Of a stretch of 64,000 nt of DNA, positions 33,228 to 43,139 are shown in pieces (within the stretch, counting starts at the first letter, position 1; each line of letters begins with the position of its first letter). Location: contig JAMJFZ010001785.1 of assembly GCA_026225945.1 (NCBI GenBank), forward strand, positions 62,001-126,000, written 5' to 3'. The notes under the pieces were generated by a model, which saw nothing but the letters and a program-made list of their open reading frames with translations, made no database searches and had not been told where the DNA came from. The DNA comes from Cricetomys ansorgei. Lineage: Eukaryota > Chordata > Mammalia > Rodentia > Nesomyidae. The position numbers were made by a program, and so were the translations under genes.

Positions 33228-33576
33228 TCCTTACTTTTCTGCTGCTGTAATAAAATGCCATGACCTAGACAACTCGTGGATGAAAGAGTGTATGTGGTTT
33301 TTGGTCCCAGAGGGCAGAGTCCAGTGAAGGATGGAGGCATGGCAGCAGGCAGCAGGCATGATGACGGGGACAGAGAGCTGGTCACTCACATCCTCACATG
33401 CAAGCATGGAGGAGAGTGAGCAAGACAGGACAGGGCAGGAGGCCTTTAGTCTCAGAGCTGCCTTCCTCCAGCAAAGAGACATCCTTCCTCCAGCAGCCAG
33501 GACACCTAACCCTCCCAACAGAACCACTAACTGGGAGCAGGTGTTTGATCAGAGCCAGTGGGAAACACTCTAATCC
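33228..33576 (-). repeat. Rodent repeat inserted upstream of pseudogene B
   Basis: Same insertion as 15690-16043 and 55795-56146. Confidence 0.7.
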
Positions 33577-34129
33577 AAGGGTCATGCAAGGGTCATGAAG
33601 AGATTGGCACTTCTTGTTAAGACTAGTGAGAGAACAGCCTGACCAAATATTCTAGAAGGTCTGGGTTCATTTCTAATGTAGTGAATCAGAAAGCAGAGAG
33701 ACTTTGGAGGACACTGAGGCCTTTCAGGTTTCTTACTACTCATGTCACAAGTGTCCAGCTCTCTACAGGGCTATGGTGAACAGTTGATAGATTAGGTTTG
33801 TGTAGATTAGACTTGTTATTGTTAATAGATTAGATTTGTAACTGATTTATAGATGAATCAGAAGCCTAATATGGTAGTTGGAACTTAAAAAAACATTTTT
33901 AAACGCTTTCAGTATTAGAAAACACATGTAGAGAATGAAGGATATGCCATTGATCATTACTCATTTGGTGAAAAAAAATTACTTAACCAGCAGATAGTGC
34001 TTATAATAGGCATTATATTATGTTTTTGTTCTACCCACCAATGGCCTTAGTAGTCACCTGGAGGAAATTGAACTCAGAATTAGGGATAGATGTCTGTGCT
34101 GAGTCAAAATGTCTGTGTCAGGAAATTGC

Positions 34130-34560
34130 CTAGGACCATTCATGTGATATTTTGATGTTGTACCCTTGTTCTGAGAACTTTACCAAAGTTGAAATTAAAG
34201 ATAATGGACTGATTCGTTTGATGGAGCAAAAGTGCGTGGGAAAGCTTCAACTGTTGGAAAGGTGAGTGTAGACATTAAAAAAGCAGTAACTTTTAGAGAG
34301 ATTACAGTCATTAAAGAGAACCTGGGCTTCTGTGTTGGGACAACAGGAGAGTAGTTCTTAGGGAAGCACACAGAAGCTGGTACAGTTGTGATACAAGTAG
34401 GCCACGGGTCATCTCCAGCTGGTGTCAGGACTTTTCCATCTACATACTACTGATTTTGAAGGATAGAAAGATGTGCAATTTAGGGGTCATTGGCATCAGC
34501 TGGGGTCAGGGCCGAATTCTCTGAGAAGAGGCCCTGGGGAAAGTCTATATAGTTAGGATC
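34130..34560 (+). repeat. Dispersed repeat copy 1 (partner at 37228)
   Basis: Shares with 37228-37760 'gttctgagaactttaccaa'-like, 'gataatggactgat'-like, 'gcagtaact...gagattacagtcatta aagagaa', 'gcacacagaagct', 'actgattttgaag' and 'gaggggtca'. It starts where block B homology ends. Family not named. Confidence 0.6.
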
Positions 34561-36059
34561 ATAACTGTGTTAGCCAGGATTCTAGATGCACCTCTGCATC
34601 TTTGCACTAGTTTCTGCAGTTCTACCAGGGATGAGATACTGTCTTAGGTTCACTGTTCTCCTTGGCAGAGTAAACTCTAACGGCCTCTCCAAATATAATA
34701 GCCCTCACTTCGCAGGTCAGAGCACCAATATGAGAAATCTACCAACTTATTATATGGATCCCAATTCCACATTCTGAAACCAATGAAATTATCACAGGAT
34801 GAGTTCAGGGAGCCATGGGACCTACTGTGAATCAGACTTCAGCCCAAATTCCAATAAGCCCCTACTTCACCTGTAGGGCCAAAATCATTTCTTGGACCTT
34901 CCAGAATCAGAATTAAATCAGAACCAGTGTCCAATAGTCCTGGGAAAGTCTGTTTCCTTCCCCACAGTGTGCAGTCACCCTTGTACTAGGTCCCTCTGAG
35001 TGAAGGACTGTAGAAGTCTAGCAGTAAAATTTTTAGGTATTTTTTCAAGCTTCCTCAGAGAAAACTGGCCATCTCTTCATTCAAAGAGTTCTGGGTCTTC
35101 AAATTGGCTCCAGTCTGGAAACTGATTCACAGCCAAGATCCCCTTTTTCCACCATTTTATTCAGATTATAAGATCAAACAAAATTCAGTAGTCTTCTTAT
35201 CTACTTTATTTATGGAAACACCATGACTAGACAGTACCACAGGTCCATGTGAGTCACATTACCACTAACCATAGCCTAAAGTATATACACCATTTCTTTT
35301 CTATCTCTAATACAGTACTCAGCATCATAAATGAACATAAAAGAAATATAATAACATTGATCAATCTGTAATGCATACTGTGCTCTGCGAAAATGACTTA
35401 GGAAATAAAGGAATGCACATGAGCATTTGAGTGGATACATATGTTAACTCTTTTATCAACTTTCCCCTTTGTATACATGAGTGACAACAGCGTATCATAA
35501 CAATATTATAATTTTTACTTTTCTGACATCAATCAAAATTGATTGCAGTAAACGATAATGCATAATATGTTTGTTATTGAGTTGATTCAAAGATAAGGAA
35601 AGTAGTATTTAATGGTAGATACAGGAACAGTGGTTTCCCTGGCTGAAGAGAAGTGACTGTGAGTAACATGGAGTCATTCAGAGGAGTTGAAATAGTCGAG
35701 ATGTTTTCTATCTTGATTGGTCCTGAGAACACAGGTGCATTTATTTTCCAAAGTCCATGCGTTGTACACTTATAACTTTGTTATGAGTCTCTAGTTAATG
35801 ATACTAAACTAGCAAAACTAAAAATACTAATTTTGTAGCACTTAGCATTGTATGTATTGTTTCATATTATCAATATTATACAATTCATAATTAACTTAAT
35901 AATTTTTACATATTTAGAATAAAAGGTAATTTGGAATGTATTCTTTTCTGGATCAACTGTGGTGAGTCTGGATTTGCCCCAGGATTGAATTAAAACTTGC
36001 GAGATGACTTTTTTGTTAGCATACTTATTAAATAAACACTTTGATAAGGTAGCATCCCA
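34561..36059. other. No gene recognised
   Basis: Intergenic, AT-rich towards 35300-35990. Nothing repeated elsewhere in the window was noticed. Confidence 0.4.
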
Positions 36060-36360
36060 GTTAGGTTTAATTGTCAGCTTGACGCAGCCTAGAGTCCTCC
36101 GAGAGGAAAGCCTTGTAGAGGAATCATCTGGACCAGATTGGTTTGTGGGCATGCCTATCAGTGACTACCTTGATTATCAATGGATTCAGGGGACACAGCT
36201 CACTGAGGGGTCTACCAGACCTAGACAGAAGGTTCTGGGCAATATGAGAAAGCTAGTTAAGCATTAGCAGACAAGCGAATGAGCAGCAGTGAGCATTACT
36301 CCATGGTTTCTGGATCACATTACTGCTTGAATTCCTACCCTAACTTTACTCACCAGATGA
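36060..36360 (+). repeat. Rodent interspersed repeat
   Basis: 'ggtttaattgtcagcttgac', 'ggttctgggcaatatgagaa agctag' and 'gcattactccatggtttctg'. Same family as 485-1290. Confidence 0.65.
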
Positions 36361-36489
36361 TTAAAAAATAAGGAAGACCTAGTTACTTGATATTTAGTAA
36401 ATGATGGACTTTGTGGTTGCTTTTATGCTGATATTGTGTTCTTTCATTCTGGAGTAATAAGCAGGAAATTTGTCTTTAACTATGCAGGA

Positions 36490-37145
36490 GCCCACAGTTA
36501 AAAGATTTTGGGGTTTTAAAAGAATCTTCGACTTTTAATATGTTTAAATTTTTAGAGACTGTGGAACTCCCATTTTTCGTTTTATCAGACAGGGTGTCTC
36601 TGTTATAACTCTGGGTGTCCTGAAACTCATTCTGTACACCAGACTGGCCTCAAACTCACAAATTCTCCTGCTTCTGCCTCCCAACGGCTAGGAATAAAAT
36701 CATGTGCCACCACTTCTCGGCTGTAGATACCTTAAAATCAACTGAATTTCATGTGATGCTGTTAAGATGAGCTCTCTGGGACAAGGAATTTAAAGAATAT
36801 GTCTTAAAGTAAGGTGTTCATATGTCAAGTTGACCAGTGATGGAATATTTAGTTAGAAAACTATGATATTATCACAAATTATGATCTCTTGAGAAGAGAA
36901 GTCTTAACTGAATGAGTATCTTTAATCAGTTGGCCTTGAGCATGTGCGTGAGAGATCGTCTTAATGAAAATGGGCAAGTAATTAATCTGTGTTCCTCCAT
37001 GGTTTCTGCCTTCCTTCAAAGATTTTGACTTCCTTCAAAGATGAACTCTGACTTGGATATTTAAAACATACAATTCCTTTCCTAATCTTATTTTATTTTG
37101 GTCATGGTGTTTTATCACAGGAACAGAAAAGAACCTAGAACAGCT
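36490..37145 (+). repeat. Rodent interspersed repeat, split by a B1
   Basis: Aligns with 485-1290 ('ctgaatttcatgtgatg', 'tatgtcaagttgaccagtga', 'ggtcatggtgttttatcaca g'). A B1 SINE interrupts it at 36575-36722. Confidence 0.7.
36575..36722 (-). mobile_element. B1 SINE, antisense
   Basis: 'agacagggtgtctctgttat', 'cctgaaactcattctgtaca', 'ctcctgcttctgcctccc' is the reverse-complement B1 pattern. Confidence 0.85.
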
Positions 37146-37227
37146 TGGAAGAAAAAAAATCTGAGGAAGATACAAAGAGTAGTAGCCCAGCTTATGGGAG
37201 TTTCAGAGGGGAACAAGGACTCTGCCA

Positions 37228-37760
37228 GGAACTGGGCTAGGGAACATGCCTGTGATGTTTTGTTTAAGAATCTGGCATATCCAGCCTGGTCCCGAGAACT
37301 TTATTGAATTGAACTCAATGATAGTGGACTAATTTTTTTGATGGAGATGGAGCAAAGGTTTCTAGGCAAGCTTCAAATTATGGCAAGGCGATTGCAGACA
37401 TTAAAGAAGTAGTAACTGTCAGAAAGATTATAATCCTTAAAGAGAATCTTAAAGAGAATCTTGTGATCTGCATTAGGAAATTAGTGTTTCTTTAGGGGTA
37501 GCACACAGAAGCTAACACACCTGAGATACAAGAAAGCCAGGCTACATCACCAACTGGTGTCAGACCCTGGCACTGGCATCCACATTATACTGATTTTGAA
37601 GAGACGGAAGATGTAATATTGAGGGGTCATAGAGATCAGCAAAGGTACGGACAGAAGTCACTGGAAGAACCCCTGGGCAACTGCATGAAGTTAGGAATGT
37701 GACATCATAGTTGCAATGGAAACCCCAGGATAGTAGAGCTGGCAGAACCACTGGACATTA
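37228..37760 (+). repeat. Dispersed repeat copy 2 (partner at 34130)
   Basis: See 34130-34560. This copy includes a short local duplication of 'ttaaagagaatct' at about 37437-37463. Confidence 0.6.
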
Positions 37761-37833
37761 GTCAACAAGAGCTGCAGGCAGCCCTGAAGCTGAAATAAGC
37801 TGTTTATGTTTCACTATCCAGATCTTCAGGAGT

Positions 37834-37985
37834 GGCTAGGTGGTGGTGGTGCATGCCTTTAATTCCAGCACTTGGAAGGCAGAGGCAGGTGGATCTCTGT
37901 GGGTTCAAGGCCAGCCTGATCTAGAAAGTGAGTTCCAGGACAGCTGGAGTTATAACAGAGAAACCCTGTCTCAAAAAACACAGAA
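37834..37985 (+). mobile_element. B1 SINE
   Basis: 'gctaggtggtggtggtgcat gcctttaattccagcac', 'aggcagaggcaggtggatct', ending 'gaaaccctgtctcaaaaaac'. Near full length. Confidence 0.95.
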
Positions 37986-38818
37986 AACACCCACACACAA
38001 AAAACCATAAAAGCAAAAACATATCTGCAAAAGAGAGGCAACCCAGGATAATGTTATGATCCCCTGGGAACAATCTAAATCTGACAGAGGTTCATTGGAA
38101 GAGAAGAGAAATGATGGATTGACCCCAGACAGGAAGGATCAAGGCAAAAACACAGGGAGAGATGAAGCAGACATGTCCTGAAATGCTCAGCAAGGCATAG
38201 TGAAAGGGAACCCTGAGTACAGACTACATTAACTTTCAAACATGCATGGATGTTGATGTGTCTGGTATAAGGCCTGACCTCACCCATGCATTGCTGAAAA
38301 TGGTGGACACGATCCGCTTGAAGGTGATGACTACAGTCTGATTAATGGAAATTTATTGGGCTTGTCTTAAAAATGTCTGTTGACTGAGCAATTTATAAAA
38401 GAAATATTTATAAAGTTCTATGTATATCCTAAATCCTTCAGAAATAAAAAGTAACTGGGATTGTAGATAATTTTATCCAATTCTTGTAATATTGAAACAA
38501 ATGTTAAAGAAAAGAAAAATTTGGGCAAAATACATTAATTTTACCACTCTCAGGTTTCATGACTAGCAAATTTCTGACATATCCTGAATGGCCCTGAGCC
38601 TTCTGCTGAGGCAGGGGTTTGTCCTGGCCCAACAGCAGCAGCCCTACTGTTGCTGCAGGCAGTGCCTGTTTGAGAATCCCTGTTTATACAACTTTCACAA
38701 GAATAATTTTTCAACAGATTTAAAGTCAAATGCCCAATGGAAAATGCTTTTAAAATGACCCATGGGGGCAAGGGTGAGGTTGTCTCTCTACAACCCTTCT
38801 GTCTGATGAATGCAGCTC
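37986..38818. other. 3' flank/UTR of the intact Mrgpr gene
   Basis: From about 38405 to the stop codon the sequence aligns with 10085-10494, the 3' flank of the first Mrgpr copy (for example 'gtttcatgactagcaaattt' and 'cctgagccttctgctgaggc'). Confidence 0.6.
38352..38357 (-). promoter_or_regulatory. Candidate polyadenylation signal AATAAA
   Basis: First exact AATAAA on the minus strand that I found downstream of the intact Mrgpr stop, about 460 bp away. Unproven. Confidence 0.3.
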
Positions 38819-39790
38819 TTAGCTACTGTGCAAGACAGTTTCCTGCTCTCCACGTTTTCCTGAAGAACCCCTCTCTCCACCATCTTCCTCCTCAGGAGTG
38901 TCCTGCATGGCTTTCTGCAGAATCTGCTTCAGAGTCCTACACTGGAACCTGCGATGCCTAATGGAGCCAACAAGGAAGTAAATGATGGGGTTGGTTCCGC
39001 TGTTAACACAGGTGAGGAATATTGTTATGTCATAACCACCACAAGAGAGAAATCTATGGAAATTATTAAAGAAAACTGAGAGGAGCCAGTACATTCCATA
39101 GGGCAAGCCAAAGAGCAGGAATACCAGCACTGTGAGGGCAATTGTCACATACTGCCTGGTCACAGGCATTCGTCGTGAGCTACAGAAGATCCTGACAACC
39201 AGGGCCAGGCTGGAACCTGAGAGAGCCACAAATAAAACAATTATCCAAGCTAATTGTATGAAACGTAGTATACAAATATATGAGGTGCATGCCTTCGATC
39301 TCAGGACAGTCAATAACAGAGACCAGGTCCAGAGCAGGGCACACACAACAGCTGATGTATGCCTTGGGCGTTGACAGCGGTACCAGATGGGCCACAGGAC
39401 AGACAGGCAGCGCTCTACACTAATGGCAGTGAGCATGCTCAGACTTGAAAGGTAGGCAAAACGGCGCATAACAATAATATAATCATGGATGTTGATAGGT
39501 ACCTTGTGAAAGAAATAAATTATCCTCCTTAGGGAATACAGAGCCTGAACACAGAGTAAGAGGAAATCAGCACCAGCCAGGTTGAGGATGTAGATGGAGA
39601 AGGCATTCCTGTGCATGCGGAAGCCCAGGAGCCACAGCACTGTGGCATTTCCTGCCACTCCAACCAGGGCAATGATGACAATAAGAATACTCCAAGTTTG
39701 CTTCATGGTGAGACAGTAGAAATCTTGTCTGTGGTCACTTCCATTCACTGCTGTGTTGTTAGTTCTCCAGTCCTGGGTGGTTGAACTCAT
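38819..39790 (-). CDS. Mas-related G-protein-coupled receptor (Mrgprb/MRGPRX2-like), intact
   Basis: Class A orphan-type receptor of the Mas-related family, a plasma-membrane protein. Relatives act in sensory neurons or mast cells, usually through Gq. The start is ATG at 39788-39790 (protein MSSTTQDW), giving 323 residues, the usual family length. An in-frame ATG at 39865 lies across the acceptor in the intron. N-glycosylation sites at N11 and N16; TM1 33-57 (GN at 47-48); TM2 64-86 with NLAGAD 70-75; TM3 about 104-128 ending E126-R127-C128 (family variant of DRY); TM4 146-163; TM5 181-203; TM6 213-236 with FGLPYG and no CWxP; TM7 253-275 with NPIIY 267-271; acidic tail (PEEEDGGER). Odd points: residues aligned to MRGPRX2 E164 and D184 are R164 and R176, and loop 2 is about eight residues short (C168 and C173 only five apart). 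A member of the Mrgprb/X branch, but the exact orthologue is not assigned. Confidence 0.93.
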   Translation of the reverse strand: MSSTTQDWRTNNTAVNGSDHRQDFYCLTMKQTWSILIVIIALVGVAGNATVLWLLGFRMHRNAFSIYILNLAGADFLLLCVQALYSLRRIIYFFHKVPINIHDYIIVMRRFAYLSSLSMLTAISVERCLSVLWPIWYRCQRPRHTSAVVCALLWTWSLLLTVLRSKACTSYICILRFIQLAWIIVLFVALSGSSLALVVRIFCSSRRMPVTRQYVTIALTVLVFLLFGLPYGMYWLLSVFFNNFHRFLSCGGYDITIFLTCVNSGTNPIIYFLVGSIRHRRFQCRTLKQILQKAMQDTPEEEDGGERGSSGKRGEQETVLHSS

Positions 39791-39814
39791 GCTTAGGAAT
39801 TCTCCACTAGTGTT

Positions 39815-39850
39815 CCTGAAACAAACAAACAAACAAACAAACAAACAAAC
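39815..39850 (-). promoter_or_regulatory. Splice acceptor of the intact Mrgpr gene, (TTTG)8 tract
   Basis: On the minus strand eight TTTG units (39819-39850) lead into TTTCAG, with AG at 39816-39817. The coding exon would begin at 39815 with 25 bases of 5'-UTR before the ATG. Mrgpr genes typically have the whole coding region in one exon after an upstream non-coding exon, which I could not place. Confidence 0.7.
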
Positions 39851-39865
39851 CAGAGATGAGCACAT

Positions 39866-41588
39866 GCTGTTTACTCTCTGATCTTCAGACCCACCCTGTT
39901 ATGTGGGAATAACTTCTCCTGGTTCTTATATAGGAGGAGAAAAAGTTGTAGACATTAAGTAATTTATCAAATGCTAAAATTTCTAGACAGTTATTCTAAA
40001 TCTAGTTTTTCCTGACGTAGTATGTCTGCCAACCATTGCATCTACCAACTCTGGGGTAGCTGATAGGTCTAGTACAACTGGTCAGTGTCCTAGGCTGTGT
40101 CAGGATAGACAGGGCCCTGAACCCAACTTTCTTCCTGTCCTGAGCCTGAGGTTTCTTCTCAGGTACATGGAAGCCCCAGCTTGAACAATGTCTACTCTCA
40201 GTCACTTGGAGGGAGGCCTTCTAAAAGGGAAAAACTTAATCATGAATAAGAATCAGTACAGAAATGTGGCTGTATTTTAATTCTTGTGTGAGGCCAGCCA
40301 GAACAAGTAGGCTAGCAACACTGAGTCTCAATTTCAGATATTGGAAACTTGAGAGCAGAGAGGCATTAGAGGACATCAAGTGTTTTCTGTTGAGTGTTAG
40401 TATGTCAAAAGTCTCCAGCTCCCCAAAGAAGCAATGCGGGGAGTTAAGAACTGTGAATGAATGACTCATGAGCTCAAACGTAGCTGAAATCCAAACTAAC
40501 TATTGTACAAATGTTTTAAAACAAGTTCCGTACCAGAAAGGATGTAGAGAATGAAGAAATATCATTGTTAAAATTTCTCCAGTGGAAAACTTTTGTGTTT
40601 TGGAAGAAGTTCTTACACTACCAAGGTAGATAATGACAGTCATTGTCATTCTGCAACCCAGGAATATACAATATATAACTGTATCTGTGACCCAGAAGAA
40701 TTTCATGCTCGAGGTTAGGCATTTGATTCTCAATTCATTGTGAGTCCTGGAAGCTAGCTGTGATTTTCTGTGGTAAAATGGCACAGGTCTATGTGGTAGG
40801 ATGTGTGTGCTGAGATGAAAAAAAAGAAATAGGAAATACCTCAGTTGGAAATATCATGCCCTCCTGGGGGAGGATCAGTGAAAGATGTAAGTGTATAGAT
40901 ACAAGCAGGTCCCAGGACTGATACCTGCCTGGCTGGGGCAGCCATGGTAACCTAGTGCTTTGTCCCACTTCTACCTTTTCCATATGTTTGATAGAGTCCT
41001 CCTTCCTCCTCAAGATCCACAGAGTCATTTGGAGAAAATAGAACCACCCTGGTATTTCGTGTCTTCTCACCACACTGCCAAAGGGACTTGAATGGGGGAT
41101 GTTCCTGTTGATGCTCTCGTGTATCATGGAAGCAGAGGGTTTTAGGATACTAGGAACCCCAGCATGAAACAAGGAGCTGGCAGGATCCCTGGCCCCTCCA
41201 CATTGCAATCTGCCCTGACACCACAAGCCACAGCAAAACTGCATCCCCTTCAATGGGTGGGCTACGATTTGCAGAATTTCTTACCTAAATGCCTATCCCA
41301 GCATCTCTTTTATAACCAGTGCCTTACAATTGAATATCAAAAGACCCCCTCACCCCAACATCGTTAATATACTAGCCTTTCATTAAACTAGAGAGAACTG
41401 TCTTCTGAAGGGATTTTCTGAACTTGTAGGCTCCTGGGCTCAGACCAAAGGCAGATGATTGCTCTGTAAGAATCCCCTCTCCCCCTTTGCCTTGCTCCCC
41501 AAGAGGCTTCCCACCTGGGATTGCAACAGTCTCAGTAGACTGTGGCTGCTTCATTGGACAAGGGAAGTCTTGGACAGGGTCACACTTG
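39866..41588. other. Upstream region of the intact Mrgpr gene
   Basis: From about 39895 to 40490 it aligns distantly with the upstream regions of pseudogenes A-C, without the repeat inserted in those. Beyond that, nothing recognised. The 154-codon minus-strand frame at 40789-41253 has no known domain; a donor-like AAG|GTAGAAG (GT at 40973-40974 on the minus strand) lies in it and could mark a non-coding first exon, but this is speculative. Confidence 0.35.
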
Positions 41589-41999
41589 TGTTGTGGGAGA
41601 TTTTATAGTTATGGATAATATTCCAGTAAACTGTCCTTGTAGCACTGTAAAGGACTTGCTTCGTATCAGTAAAAAAAGGAGTGGCTATCCAGCTCTCCAC
41701 ATGAATAGGATATTCCTTAGCTTTAAGGCAGAAGAAGGTTAGGTTCCATTTATTTGTATATTGGAGGGCTGGGTGGAGACAGAGAGGATTTGGAATAAAA
41801 GAGCACCTAGGGAAGGGAGAGAGGAGAGAGGCGAGAGAGAACCAATAGGAGAGTATGGGGTGAGGAAGCCTTGGAGTGAGCTCTCTGCCTATCTGCCTGG
41901 GTATAGAATTCCCTGAGATTTGACATGGTTTGTGATTAATAAAGAACATTTGAAATTCAACGTTGTACACTTATTAAGCAATTGAAAGATAATTTAACA
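41589..41999 (+). mobile_element. 5' LTR of the ERVK-like element
   Basis: 411 bp, with 'ggaataaaagagcacc' and 'gattaataaagaaca' (AATAAA) near the end. It has 12 extra bases near 41712 compared with the 3' LTR. Confidence 0.85.
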
Positions 42000-42001
42000 C
42001 T

Positions 42002-42019
42002 TGGTGCACCAACACGTGG
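42002..42019 (+). other. Primer-binding site, lysine-tRNA-like
   Basis: tggtgcaccaacacgtgg lies two bases after the LTR end. It is close to, but not identical with, a Lys1,2 tRNA 3'-end complement. Confidence 0.55.
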
Positions 42020-42585
42020 CAAGGACACATGTGAGAAAAGAAGAGAAAAGAAGAAAAGAAGAAAGAAGACAAATGACAGGACAGACAGAGTGGGACAGGA
42101 GAGTCCAGACGCAGAGTCTACAAGGAAATGACAGACAACACGGGACAGCAAAAGACAAGGCAAAAAAAAGAAGAAAAGAAGAAAGAAGACACAGGAAAGG
42201 TAAAGTAAGCTCAAAGTAAAAGGTAGTTAATAAAGGAATGAAGTTAAGAAAAAGAAAGAATATTAAGTTTAAAAGCAGAGCGTAAGTAATAAAAAAGAGA
42301 AAGAAAAGGAGAGAAAGAAGCAGTTTGAAGATAATTACTAACTCCCCTTACCTCAGGAGATAATGTAGCTACTGAGCAGTGCGTAAGACAGAGGAGAAGT
42401 ATAGCAGCTACAAGATAAATAAATAAAAAAAGAGTAAGGCCTCCTATGGAAAGAGGAGATCTGGAAAGAAAGAGACATAATTAAAGAAAAAAGTGCACAC
42501 AGGTATGGATTAATAAAGTTCCAGGAAAGGAACCACAGATTTGCAGACCTTCTGTAAGAAAAGAAGGTAATAAAGAGAATGCTTC
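42020..42585 (+). other. Purine-rich leader of the ERVK-like element
   Basis: Repeated GAAAAGAAG/AAGAAAG runs, for example at 42037-42070 and 42167-42190. The minus-strand Phe/Leu-rich frames opposite are compositional artefacts. Confidence 0.5.
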
Positions 42586-42939
42586 TTGAGAAGTGGGAGC
42601 CACAGTAAGAAAGAAAGAAATAATAAAAGAAAAATACACAGAAGTCTCCTAAGGAAGGAGAGGATAAGTAAGAGTGGAAAAGGAAATTTTTCCATGTTAA
42701 AAATGGAAAATATTATGACACAGGGCACTTGGGCTCTGTATAGTTTTGTTATGGATGTTTTAGGAATGAAAGCAGTAGATGGAGAGACAAATACTTCAAC
42801 TGAAACTAGCATAATATATATTATGGTTTTTGTTATTCTGGTATTTCAAATTGTATTATCAATAGCCATCATGGCTGTGCTCTTTCAAAGGAAATTGTCA
42901 GTACAGAAGGAAAAGGGAAATCTCCTAGCCCTTTACTAG
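42586..42939 (+). pseudogene. Uncharacterised frame with a transmembrane segment in the ERVK leader
   Basis: 117 codons. The first 45 residues are Lys/Arg/Ser-rich; residues about 76-100 (IIYIMVFVILVFQIVLSIAI) would form a single transmembrane helix; a short charged tail follows. It sits between the primer-binding site and the capsid remnant, where matrix sequence would be expected, and I do not recognise it as matrix. A signal-anchor-like protein in this place is unusual. It may be a remnant of an acquired or env-derived piece, or a chance frame. Confidence 0.35.
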
Positions 42940-43139
42940 AAGTTGTTTTAGATACAGGAGATAAATTAAGAGCAAAATCAGAAAGGTTTAAAATAGTGGA
43001 AAGAAAAGCAGAATCTACTTGCTTCTCACAAGAAGCAGCCTTAAAGAGAAGTAGGCAGAAAAAATGCAAACCTTGGTAAAACAAAATTAGAACATTTGAT
43101 GGAAGAAAGTAAAAGCCTACCTCACTCATAGAACTCAGA

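Larger units (their letters stand above)
24415..34125 (+). repeat. Segmental duplication block B
   Basis: Aligns with block C from 47449 ('aagccttctgtgt', 'gatgaagctttntgtgtaaa') to about 56650, and from about 30095 also with block A from 13310. It carries a CTCF-like motif, SINEs, a complete 1.7-kb LTR element, pseudogene B and the upstream repeat. It is more diverged from C than A is from C. The right end, near 34125, meets a different repeat. Confidence 0.85.

Noticed and set aside
39791..39865. Upstream ATG extension of the intact receptor by 25 residues
   Set aside because: The extension is translated TTTG repeat plus acceptor sequence; the family start MSSTT-type lies after the acceptor, and 323 residues is the usual length.
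40789..41253. 154-codon minus-strand frame upstream of the intact receptor
   Set aside because: No recognisable domain or signal, no duplicate partner, ordinary composition. At most it overlaps a non-coding first exon.
41551..41970. 139-codon minus-strand frame, with a similar one at 45501-45926
   Set aside because: Both are antisense to the two LTRs; the similarity reflects the LTR pair, not a gene.
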